DNA of 64,000 nucleotides from Rahnella inusitata (GTDB lineage: Bacteria > Pseudomonadota > Gammaproteobacteria > Enterobacterales > Enterobacteriaceae). Of the stretch, positions 56,692 through 64,000 are shown piece after piece; positions within the stretch are counted from its first letter, which is position 1, and each line of letters begins with the position of its first letter. The position numbers were made by a program, and so were the translations under genes. The DNA lies in NCBI RefSeq assembly GCF_003263515.1, contig NZ_JYDE01000004.1:124001-188000 (forward strand), in the 5' to 3' direction. The notes under the pieces are model-generated. The model was given only the letters and a program-made list of their open reading frames with translations, was not told the origin of the DNA and did no database searches.

Positions 56692-57789
56692 TCACGCTTT
56701 CGACGTTTTAACGCTGCTTATTTGAGCTTCTTCTTTCTGCATCACCATGGTGATCAGGTCGCCCATGGATTTCAGTTGCTCCGCCACCTGGGCACTCAGC
56801 CAGACATAGCCATACACCTGTGCTTCCAGGTGGTTGGCCGCATTCATTTCGGTCATCAGCGCTTTCAGCTCCTCCGCCGATTCATTGAGCTCATTGGAAA
56901 TGTTCAGTTCATCGCCGCGTGTACCGTTAAGCAGCATCAGGCTCAGCTTTTCCAGCGTATCGAGCATCAGCAGCTGCGCGCTGCGCAACGTGCGGGCATT
57001 GAGCATCAGAAAATGACTTTCGCGTGAACTCCAGTAGGCATCGGCCAGCAGCTCCAGCGTGCATAACAGATTACGGCTCAGTGTCTGGATGGCGTCAAAC
57101 GCCTCGCGAGGAACACGGGTTTCTTTACTCGAAGGCGCAAACAGTGAGCGCATCTTGACCATCTGGCTCATGGCACCTTTCAGCTTACGATCCAGATGCG
57201 GGCGATCCAGCAGGTTCGGCGACAGCCACGCGCTGTAGATTTTATTCAGCGACATCAGATAATCCGCCATCTGCATGCGCCAGTGAATAAAGGCGCGTTG
57301 CGGATAAATACTGGCAAACAACAGCGCCAGCAGGGATCCGAAAATGACATCACCGGAACGCCACAGCGCCATTTCCATATCTCCCGGCCCTGCACCGCAC
57401 ACCACCGCCAGCGTAATGCCGATCAGTAGCGCCATATAAGGCCGTTTGCCAAGGGTCAGATACCCGCTGACAAACATCACGACTGCGCACCAGACCAGCA
57501 TCACCGGCAGCGAATAAAGCTCGAGCCACAGGGCAATCAACCCGGACGCCGCCCCCAGCACCGTGCCGGTCACGCGCTCCATCACCCGCTGAACCACGTT
57601 TCCCCAGAATGAAATCGGCCCCATCACCACCACCAGCGTGATCAGCGGCCAGGTGCCTTCAGGAATATGGGTCAGGCGCACGATAAGGAACGTCAGGATA
57701 AACGCCAGCGCGATACGCAGCGCATGGGTAATCCGATAGTTGCGGTAGATAACGTTATCCAGCGGAGAAATTTTCTTATCGAGACGCAC
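56692..57789 (-). CDS. yeeA: FUSC-family inner-membrane protein YeeA
   Basis: A 365-residue protein with about six membrane segments in the first 170 residues (TWPLITLVVVMGPISFWGNV; WRSGDVIFGSLLALLFASIYPQRAFIHWR in two parts) and a cytoplasmic helical C-terminus. It follows E. coli YeeA (352 aa). Fusaric-acid-resistance-type transporters are its relatives; its substrate is not known. Confidence 0.92.
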   Translation of the reverse strand: MRLDKKISPLDNVIYRNYRITHALRIALAFILTFLIVRLTHIPEGTWPLITLVVVMGPISFWGNVVQRVMERVTGTVLGAASGLIALWLELYSLPVMLVWCAVVMFVSGYLTLGKRPYMALLIGITLAVVCGAGPGDMEMALWRSGDVIFGSLLALLFASIYPQRAFIHWRMQMADYLMSLNKIYSAWLSPNLLDRPHLDRKLKGAMSQMVKMRSLFAPSSKETRVPREAFDAIQTLSRNLLCTLELLADAYWSSRESHFLMLNARTLRSAQLLMLDTLEKLSLMLLNGTRGDELNISNELNESAEELKALMTEMNAANHLEAQVYGYVWLSAQVAEQLKSMGDLITMVMQKEEAQISSVKTSKA

Positions 57790-58014
57790 GTTTAGCCAGC
57801 CGTAGGCGAAAGTTAAATGATGGCGCTAGTTTAGCTGAGTTAATAAAGCGGATCACCCCGGTTTGGTCAGGGTTTTGAGGGATGGTTACGGAAAAAGCCG
57901 ACGTTTTTAGCGCTGTCTTCCAGAGCAGAGGATTTTGTCATGACATCACGGCGACGGATGGTATCCTATCCGGAGTTTCGTCCCCATTCCCGCAGTGATA
58001 AGGTTATCTTCGTA

Positions 58015-59442
58015 ATGTCAGACAAGCCGCAAAAAACCTTTTATTTCCACGATTACGAGACATTCGGTAAAAATCCGGCGCTGGATCGTCCGGCACAATT
58101 TGCCGGGGTAAGAACTGACGAAGATTTCAATATCATCGAAGAACCGTTAGTGATCTATTGCCGCCCGTCTGACGATTATCTGCCCGAGCCGGAAGCCGTG
58201 ATGATCACCGGCATTACGCCGCAAATCGCGCTCGAACGCGGCCTGAACGAAGCGGAGTTTACCGCGCAAATCCATCAGGCTTTCAGCGTGCCTGGCACCT
58301 GTATCGTCGGGTATAACAACATCCGTTTCGACGATGAAGTCAGCCGCAACATTCTGTATCGCAACTTTTACGATCCGTACGCCTACAGCTGGCAGAACGG
58401 CAATTCCCGTTGGGATTTACTCGACGTGATGCGCGCCTGCTACGCGCTGCGCCCGGAAGGCATCAACTGGCCGGAAAATGACGAGGGTTTCCCGAGTTTC
58501 CGCCTTGAGCACCTGACCAAAGCCAACGGCATCGAACACGAAAATGCTCATGACGCGATGGCCGATGTTTACGCCACCATTGCCATGGCGAAACTGGTCA
58601 AACAGGCGCAGCCGCGTCTGTTCAGCTTTCTGCTGGAGCATCGCAGTAAGCACAAACTCAACCAGCTTATCGACATCCCTTCTATGGCACCGCTGGTGCA
58701 CGTCTCCGGTATGTTCGGTGCCGCGCGCGGCAATACCGCGTGGGTCGCGCCGCTGGCGTGGCATCCTGAGAATAAAAATGCCGTGATCATGTGCGACCTG
58801 GCCGGTGATATGTCGACGCTGCTGGATCTCGATCCGGATCAGATGCGTGAACGCCTGTACAGCCGCCGTGATTCGCTGGAACCCGGTCAGTCTCCTCTGC
58901 CTGTCAAACTGGTGCACATCAATAAATGTCCGGTGCTTGCCCCGGCCAAAACGCTGTTGCCGGAAAACGCCGAGCGCTTAGGCATTGATCGTCAGCGTTG
59001 TCTGGAGAACCTGCAACTGCTGCGTCAGAATCCGCAGGTGCGCGATAAGGTGGTAACCATGTTCGCCGAAGCCGAGCCCTTTGTCGCTTCCGAGGACGTT
59101 GATGCCCGCCTGTACGACGGTTTCTTCAGTGACGCCGATCGCGCCGCGATGCGCATTCTCCTGGAAACTCGCCCCGAGAACCTTCCGGCACTGGATCTGA
59201 CGTTTAACGATTCGCGCATCGAACCCCTGCTGTTTCGCTTCAGAGCGAGAAATTATCCTGAGACCCTGACGGATGCCGAACAGAAACGATGGATGGCGCA
59301 CCGACAGACCAAGCTGACCGATGAGCGTTTCCAGAATTATGCCTTAGAGCTGGAGGCGCTCTATAACTTGCATGAGGGGGATGCTGAGAAGATAGCGCTT
59401 CTCAAAGCGCTGTTTGAATATGGGAAACGGTTAGCGTCGTAG
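58015..59442 (+). CDS. sbcB: Exodeoxyribonuclease I
   Basis: A 475-residue enzyme, the same length as E. coli ExoI. DEDDh motifs are FHDYETFG (9-16), GYNNIRFDDEVSRN (about 100-113) and NAHDAMADVYATI (about 179-191). It degrades single-stranded DNA 3' to 5'. I use the ATG at 58015, which matches the family start; an in-frame ATG at 57940 has the better ribosome site (AGAGGA) and would add 25 residues unlike the family. Ends at a hairpin terminator. Confidence 0.95.
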   Translation: MSDKPQKTFYFHDYETFGKNPALDRPAQFAGVRTDEDFNIIEEPLVIYCRPSDDYLPEPEAVMITGITPQIALERGLNEAEFTAQIHQAFSVPGTCIVGYNNIRFDDEVSRNILYRNFYDPYAYSWQNGNSRWDLLDVMRACYALRPEGINWPENDEGFPSFRLEHLTKANGIEHENAHDAMADVYATIAMAKLVKQAQPRLFSFLLEHRSKHKLNQLIDIPSMAPLVHVSGMFGAARGNTAWVAPLAWHPENKNAVIMCDLAGDMSTLLDLDPDQMRERLYSRRDSLEPGQSPLPVKLVHINKCPVLAPAKTLLPENAERLGIDRQRCLENLQLLRQNPQVRDKVVTMFAEAEPFVASEDVDARLYDGFFSDADRAAMRILLETRPENLPALDLTFNDSRIEPLLFRFRARNYPETLTDAEQKRWMAHRQTKLTDERFQNYALELEALYNLHEGDAEKIALLKALFEYGKRLAS

Positions 59443-59449
59443 GGTGCAG

Positions 59450-59475
59450 AAGCCGCTGCAATGGCGGCTTTTTAA
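59450..59475 (+). terminator. sbcB terminator
   Basis: AAGCCGC ... GCGGCTT, 7-bp stem followed by TTTAA, eight bases after the sbcB stop. Confidence 0.75.
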
Positions 59476-59512
59476 ATCTGCCAGGCTCATTTTGCAAGCC
59501 GAGGCAGCCTCG

Positions 59513-59578
59513 GAAAGCTCCTCCCCCTTCGCAGGGGGGGAGCAAAACGGGTTTTCGGCCCTTTCCAAAGGGCCATCC
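59513..59578. repeat. Paired GC-rich hairpins between sbcB and plaP
   Basis: CTCCCCC / GGGGGGAG arms around TTCGCA (59520-59543) and GGCCCTTT / AAAGGGCC (59558-59575). The second can terminate plaP on the minus strand. The first looks like a dispersed intergenic palindrome, but only one copy is in the window. Confidence 0.5.
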
Positions 59579-59579
59579 A

Positions 59580-60956
59580 TCACGCCTCGGGGGCGATTTC
59601 ACCGCTCATCTGCGGTGGCTGCTTCCTGAAAGCATTGGTAATAAACGCCAGATATCCTAACCCGATTGCGCCCCAGACCAGACCCAGCGTCATTGAACTC
59701 GATTCCAGATTCAGCCACAGGGCACCGACGGTCAGCGCGCCAATCACCGGCAGGATCAGATAATGGAAGTGATCCTTGAAGGTGCGGTTGCGCTTCTCAC
59801 GGATGTAGAACTGCGAAATCACCGACAGGTTCACGAAGGTGAAAGCCACCAGCGCACCGAAGTTGATTAGCGCCGTCGCGGTCACCAGATCAAATGTTAT
59901 CGCAGACATCGCCACAACCCCCACCAGCACGACGTTGAACGTCGGGGTGCGCCATTTAGGATGCACATAACCGAAGACTTTTTCCGGGAAGACGCCGTCG
60001 CGGCCCATCACGTACAACAAACGTGACACGCCCGCATGAGCGGCCATACCGGAGGCCAGAACGGTCACACAGCTAAAGCACAGAATGACGGACTGGAAGA
60101 ACTTACCGGCCACGTACAACATGATTTCAGGCTGAGAAGCGTCCGGATCTTTGAAGCGCGAAATATCCGGGAAGTACAGCTGCAGGAAGTAAGACACCAC
60201 CACAAAGATGATGCCGCCAATCAGCGCCGTCAGGAAAATCGCTTTCGGAATGACTTTACCCGCGTTAGGCGTTTCTTCAGACAACGAACTGATACCGTCG
60301 AAGCCGAGGAATGAGAAGCACAGGATAGTCGCACCGGTAATCATTGGCACCACATGCGCATTTTCGCTGAAGAACGGCTTGGTGGTCGCCAGCGTTCCCA
60401 TACCTTCGCCCATATACACGCCATGCACCAGCAGCCCGAGGAACACCACCATGATCGCCACCTGAACGACCACGATAATGCTGTTGAGGTTCGCGACAAC
60501 TTTAATGCCGCGCAGGTTGAACGCGGTCATTAGCGCGACCAGCGCGGTGACAAAGATCCACGACGGCACACCGGGGAAGATGGCTTCCAGGTAAATTTTT
60601 GCCAGCAGGATGTTGATCATCGGCATGAACAGATAGTCCAGCAGGGATGACCAGCCCACCATAAAGCCGACGTGAGGGCTGATCGCCTTCTGTGCGTAAG
60701 TGTAGGCAGAACCGGCGGACGGGAAACGACGCACCAGTTTGCCGTAACTCACGGCGGTAAACAGAACGGCAATCAGCGCAAAGATGTACGCAGTCGCGAC
60801 GTGACCATCGGTCAGGCCGGAAACGATACCGAACGTATCGAAAATGGTCATCGGTTGCAGATAGGCCAGACCCATCATGACAACCTGAACCAGCGTCAGG
60901 GTTTTACGCAGCTGTGCGCGCTGAGGTGCCGGAGAGGCGGAAACATTAGCAGACAT
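59580..60956 (-). CDS. plaP: Putrescine importer PlaP (YeeF)
   Basis: A 458-residue APC-family permease with twelve membrane segments that matches E. coli PlaP (452 aa): [64 protein letters not shown]. PlaP is a low-affinity putrescine importer linked to surface motility. GGAGGG lies upstream of the ATG. A possible upstream reading frame overlaps its start. Its neighbours puuA and puuD are also putrescine genes. Confidence 0.93.
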   Translation of the reverse strand: MSANVSASPAPQRAQLRKTLTLVQVVMMGLAYLQPMTIFDTFGIVSGLTDGHVATAYIFALIAVLFTAVSYGKLVRRFPSAGSAYTYAQKAISPHVGFMVGWSSLLDYLFMPMINILLAKIYLEAIFPGVPSWIFVTALVALMTAFNLRGIKVVANLNSIIVVVQVAIMVVFLGLLVHGVYMGEGMGTLATTKPFFSENAHVVPMITGATILCFSFLGFDGISSLSEETPNAGKVIPKAIFLTALIGGIIFVVVSYFLQLYFPDISRFKDPDASQPEIMLYVAGKFFQSVILCFSCVTVLASGMAAHAGVSRLLYVMGRDGVFPEKVFGYVHPKWRTPTFNVVLVGVVAMSAITFDLVTATALINFGALVAFTFVNLSVISQFYIREKRNRTFKDHFHYLILPVIGALTVGALWLNLESSSMTLGLVWGAIGLGYLAFITNAFRKQPPQMSGEIAPEA

Positions 60957-61158
60957 GGCTCAGCCCTCCCTGGATTGCAGACACCGGGCGCTTAAACGCC
61001 TCTGAACGCAACGTACAGGGAAAACTTCGTGAGTTATTACCAGTAAACGGGGGATTGATCTTCACATCGCTGAACATGGAAGTGAAGGCTGAGCGAAGGT
61101 GGCCGCAGCTGAAAGAAGCACCGGCGGGCACCGGTACAGGTTTGAAGTATTGCCCCAT
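60946..61158 (-). CDS. Possible leader reading frame overlapping the plaP start
   Basis: A 70-codon frame ([15 protein letters not shown]...) starts at an ATG with GAGGAA upstream and ends at a TAA eight bases inside plaP. It has no recognised family. The arrangement would allow translational coupling with plaP, but codon character is not persuasive and it may be chance. Confidence 0.25.
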   Translation of the reverse strand: MGQYFKPVPVPAGASFSCGHLRSAFTSMFSDVKINPPFTGNNSRSFPCTLRSEAFKRPVSAIQGGLSHVC

Positions 61159-61419
61159 TTTACATTTCCTCATAGTGGCGACCGTTTTGAATTTGGGATC
61201 GCACACGAACCTTGTTATCTATCCGGATCTGGGTCCGGCCTCTGTTAAATTAGTTTGGGTACTGCACATGCAAAAAAAATAACCGGCGCCTTTAAGCGTC
61301 GGTTATCTGCAGTGCGGCGTATTTTGCACAAATCACGCATGAATGACAACAATCAGTGGCGTCCGGTTACAATTTCTTTTCCAGTTTTGAACATCATGTG
61401 CATGTCTGTTAACCATTCA
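60957..61419. other. Region between puuA and plaP
   Basis: 463 bp with no established gene. It contains the puuA terminator, the plaP promoter region and the possible leader frame noted above. Confidence 0.45.
61272..61306 (-). terminator. puuA terminator
   Basis: ATAACCG / CGGTTAT arms with inner CGC / GCG pairing; on the minus strand it is followed by a run of T. It lies about 115 bp after the puuA stop and before the plaP leader. Confidence 0.8.
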
Positions 61420-62862
61420 CTAAGCGTTACGCAGCATCCAGTCGATTTCTGTTTCCGTCACACGACGTTCAAACTGCAATAACTCATCTGACTTACAGGC
61501 GTGATAAACCTGTGAAAAACGCTCGCCGAGGTATTTTTTCAGCGCCGGTTGTTCATCAAAATCGTACAAAGCATCGCTCTGACGAATAGGCAGCGGAATA
61601 CCCTCCTGTTCCAGACCGTTCCCCGTCACCGGTTCCGGCAGCGGTAAATCGTTATCAAGTCCGTACAGCATCCCCGCCAGCACGGTGGCGACCACCAGAT
61701 ACGGGTTGGCATCAGCACCGGCCACGCGATACTCCACGCGATGGTCAGCCACGCCGCCGCACGGCACGCGCAGCGCAACGGTGCGATTGTTATGGCCCCA
61801 CGATGCCTGTGTCGGCACGTACATGCCTGGCTGGAAGCGACGGAACGCATTCACGTTCGGCGCTAACACGGCCATCGACGCGGGCATCAGGGCAATCATG
61901 CCGGCCAGTGACCGTTTCATTAATTCGGAGTCATCGCCATTGGCGTTGGAAAACAGGTTTTTGCCATTGTCGTCGAGCACGCTCAGGTGGATGTGCATCC
62001 CGCTGCCCGCATACTCGTCATAAGGTTTCGCCATAAAAGTGGCGTCCATTTCGTGATTTTCCGCCACCAGACGCACCAGACGTTTGAGCATCAGAGCGTA
62101 GTCGCAGGCGCGCAGAATATTTTCGCTGTGCTGCAAATTGATTTCAAACTGACCCGGAGAGGACTCCGCCACCGCGCCAGAAGCCGGTAAGCCCTGAATA
62201 TGCGCCAGACGGTCGATGTCACTCAGCACATCAGCAAAATGATCGAGATTATCTACAGAATAGACCTGCGTATGCATACTGCGCTCTTGCGTGCCGGGGG
62301 TACACGGCGGCTGGATATAGCCTTCGGCGTCGCGCTGCCTGTCGAGCAGATAGAACTCCAGCTCTACCGCTACCACCGGGAACAGGCCCCGCTGGCGCAA
62401 TGTTTGCCAGATATGATTGAGCACATTGCGGGGTTCAACGTTAAAGGGAGTGCCATCTTCGTCAAGCATGGTCAGCAGCAGTTGCCCGGTGTGCTCAGGG
62501 TCAGAGGCTGAAGGCGTTAAGGTGCCGGGAACGGGAATACAGTTGCGATCGGGTTCGCCAAGTTCCTGGCCAAGACCCGCTTCTTCCACGACATTACCGA
62601 GAATGTCCATGGCGAAAACCGACGCCGGGAAGTAACAGCCTTTTTCGAGTTTACGTAATGAAGTGACGGGAACGCGTTTGCCGCGGAAGGAACCATTGAG
62701 ATCGGTGAGCAGGACGTCGACGTGAAGGGTAAGTGGGTGACGCTCCAGGTATTGAGTTACTTCATCCTGGAACGCGCTACTTCGCTCTTCAATGTGCTTA
62801 GCAAGAGGTTCGTTCTCGCTAATCTCTTTCTTAATTTCATTCATCAGTTGAGTCGCTTGCAT
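61420..62862 (-). CDS. puuA: Gamma-glutamylputrescine synthetase
   Basis: A 480-residue glutamine-synthetase-fold enzyme matching E. coli PuuA (472 aa): LLTDLNGSFRGKRVPV, VVAVELEFYLLDRQRDAEGY, GSGMHIHLSVLD, QASWGHNNRTVALRVP. It ligates glutamate to putrescine using ATP, the first step of the Puu pathway. The start at 62862 is used because the next Met (62844) has no ribosome site. It diverges from puuD. Confidence 0.95.
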   Translation of the reverse strand: MQATQLMNEIKKEISENEPLAKHIEERSSAFQDEVTQYLERHPLTLHVDVLLTDLNGSFRGKRVPVTSLRKLEKGCYFPASVFAMDILGNVVEEAGLGQELGEPDRNCIPVPGTLTPSASDPEHTGQLLLTMLDEDGTPFNVEPRNVLNHIWQTLRQRGLFPVVAVELEFYLLDRQRDAEGYIQPPCTPGTQERSMHTQVYSVDNLDHFADVLSDIDRLAHIQGLPASGAVAESSPGQFEINLQHSENILRACDYALMLKRLVRLVAENHEMDATFMAKPYDEYAGSGMHIHLSVLDDNGKNLFSNANGDDSELMKRSLAGMIALMPASMAVLAPNVNAFRRFQPGMYVPTQASWGHNNRTVALRVPCGGVADHRVEYRVAGADANPYLVVATVLAGMLYGLDNDLPLPEPVTGNGLEQEGIPLPIRQSDALYDFDEQPALKKYLGERFSQVYHACKSDELLQFERRVTETEIDWMLRNA

Positions 62863-63221
62863 AGGTTTTCCGCCATTTGCTGGTTTCCGGCGTCAACGGC
62901 ACCACCATGATGCCTGCCGGCTAAGCCTTACCGTTTGATTGCTCTGTTCAACGCAGTCTTCTCATGTGTCTTCATTCTCGGTTATCAGGGTGATTCGTTT
63001 ATCCGCCCGACCATGCTCAAAATATAGGCCATATGATTAACCCTAGCCTTAACATTAATTTTTTGCAACACCTACAATTTGATAACAACTCAGTTTGAAA
63101 TGCCATCAATGCGCTGCTAAATTGGTCAGAAGAAGGCCAGAATCATTGAAATAATTCCCAACAGCCGCGTGAGGAGAGACGCCCGCTGTCAATACATTCA
63201 TCCACTCAACGAGGCGGTATT
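62863..63221. other. Divergent puuA-puuD control region
   Basis: 359 bp with no gene. It should hold both promoters. AAAATATA at 63019-63026 resembles the start of the reported PuuR recognition sequence, but the rest does not fit well. Confidence 0.4.
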
Positions 63222-64000
63222 ATGGGCAATATATTTTCCACGGCATCCGCTGGAAAACAGACCAGCTACAGACCGATCATTGGGGTAGTAATGTGTGAAA
63301 ACACCGTTGATGAAAACCCTGCTCTCACCGTCCACGAAAAATATCTGGACGCCATCTTTAATGCAGACGCCCTGCCCGTCTGTCTGCCGCATGAACTGGC
63401 GGCGCGCGAAGGTGCAATAGATCAGATCCTGCGCGGTCTTGACGGCATCTTCCTCACCGGCAGCCCCAGCAATATTGAGCCACATCAGTACGGTGAAGAG
63501 GGTATTGAAGAACTCGCCGATCCGGGGCGCGACCGCCTGAGTCTGCAACTTATCCGTGCGACGCTGGATAAAAAGATCCCTTTATTTGCCGCCTGCCGCG
63601 GTTTGCAGGAGCTGGTGGTGGCAACTGGTGGCAGTTTGTACCGCAAGGTGCAGGAGGTGCCGGGCTATATGGATCACCGCGAAGACACCAGTCTGCCCCA
63701 TGACGATCAATATAACGTCGTGCATCCGGTACATATCGAACCGGGCGGATTACTTTCAGAATTGTTACACGATTATCAGCAGTTTCAGGTGAACTCCCTG
63801 CACGGTCAGGGGGCAAAAACGCTGGGCGCGGAACTGAATGTGGAAGCCCGAGCGCCGGATAATCTGGTGGAGGCCGTGAGCGTTCGCGACCATCCGTTTG
63901 CTCTGGGGGTGCAATGGCACCCTGAATGGCACAGCCTGACGGACCCGGTGTCTCGTCAGTTGTTCAACGCATTTATCAATGCCTGCCGCAAAGGCCATCA
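63222..64000 (+). CDS. puuD: Gamma-glutamyl-gamma-aminobutyrate hydrolase PuuD (cut by the window end)
   Basis: 259 codons of a class I glutamine-amidotransferase-like enzyme. The nucleophile Cys is in IPLFAACRGLQELVV, HGQGAK follows, and the His/Glu pair is in GVQWHPEWHS. It frees GABA from gamma-glutamyl-GABA, the last gamma-glutamyl step of putrescine breakdown. E. coli PuuD is 254 aa, so only a few C-terminal residues are missing. The rest of the puu operon probably lies to the right. Confidence 0.94.
   Translation, partial: MGNIFSTASAGKQTSYRPIIGVVMCENTVDENPALTVHEKYLDAIFNADALPVCLPHELAAREGAIDQILRGLDGIFLTGSPSNIEPHQYGEEGIEELADPGRDRLSLQLIRATLDKKIPLFAACRGLQELVVATGGSLYRKVQEVPGYMDHREDTSLPHDDQYNVVHPVHIEPGGLLSELLHDYQQFQVNSLHGQGAKTLGAELNVEARAPDNLVEAVSVRDHPFALGVQWHPEWHSLTDPVSRQLFNAFINACRKGH

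Noticed and set aside
61055..61282. 75-codon plus-strand frame between plaP and puuA
   Set aside because: It runs into the puuA terminator and has no recognisable features.
63001..63040. PuuR operator upstream of puuA/puuD
   Set aside because: Only AAAATATA matches what I recall of the site; too little to list as a feature.

Overview
The window reads as chromosome from a member of the Enterobacterales, most likely the Yersiniaceae (Rahnella/Ewingella/Serratia-like). The core proteins match their E. coli orthologues end to end (RimJ, MdtH, GrxB, YcdX/YcdY, GhrA, AstCADBE, Nac, Amn, YeeO, YeeX, YeeA, SbcB, PlaP, PuuA/PuuD). Gene neighbourhoods are partly those of E. coli: mdtH-grxB-yceB, ycdY-ycdX-ghrA-tRNA-Ser, and nac-tRNA-Asn-amn-yeeO-yeeX-yeeA-sbcB-plaP. 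The genus is an inference from protein resemblance; no rRNA is present. I saw no insertion sequence, CRISPR array or complete prophage.

Layout. 1-7.3 kb is housekeeping: rimJ end, mdtH, grxB, yceB, ycdY, ycdX, ghrA and a POT-family transporter. 7.6-11.4 kb holds two tRNA-Ser(GGA) genes that bracket a PTS beta-glucoside cassette (IIB, IIC, 6-phospho-beta-glucosidase). 11.4-17.6 kb is the arginine succinyltransferase operon astCADBE, with a sigma-54 promoter. 18.4-25.3 kb is a sugar ABC importer joined to an FGGY pentulose kinase and a SIS-domain isomerase, facing a MocR regulator. 27-30.3 kb holds spy, cstA and a ybdD-like gene. 30.6-37.9 kb is an AT-richer accessory block. 38-44 kb holds nac (with sigma-54 promoter and NtrC-like site), tRNA-Asn, an RluA-family gene, yaiL, amn, yeeO and a DUF805 gene. 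44.6-56.1 kb is a galactan/galactooligosaccharide locus (GanR, GanL, EIIB, GanB, GanA, GanG, GanF, GanE, GanK). 56.2-64 kb holds yeeX, yeeA, sbcB, plaP, puuA and puuD (cut by the window end).

The most interesting region is 30.6-37.9 kb. A three-TM phage-type holin, a GH18 chitinase without signal peptide, a tiny membrane-anchored winged-helix regulator, a GH108 muramidase without signal peptide, a LysR regulator and a Sec-exported GH19 chitinase lie together. The two chitinases share the same PKD-like and chitin-binding C-terminal modules. This is the composition expected of a holin/endolysin-driven (type 10) release system for chitinases, as known for Serratia ChiWXYZ. Here it uses a muramidase, has no recognisable spanins, and has its own regulator next to the endolysin.

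A second theme is nitrogen control: astC and nac both carry sigma-54 -24/-12 elements, and nac has a TGCACC-type upstream site. The window also carries polyamine genes (plaP, puuA, puuD). A third theme is plant or invertebrate polymer use: chitin, beta-1,4-galactan and beta-glucosides.
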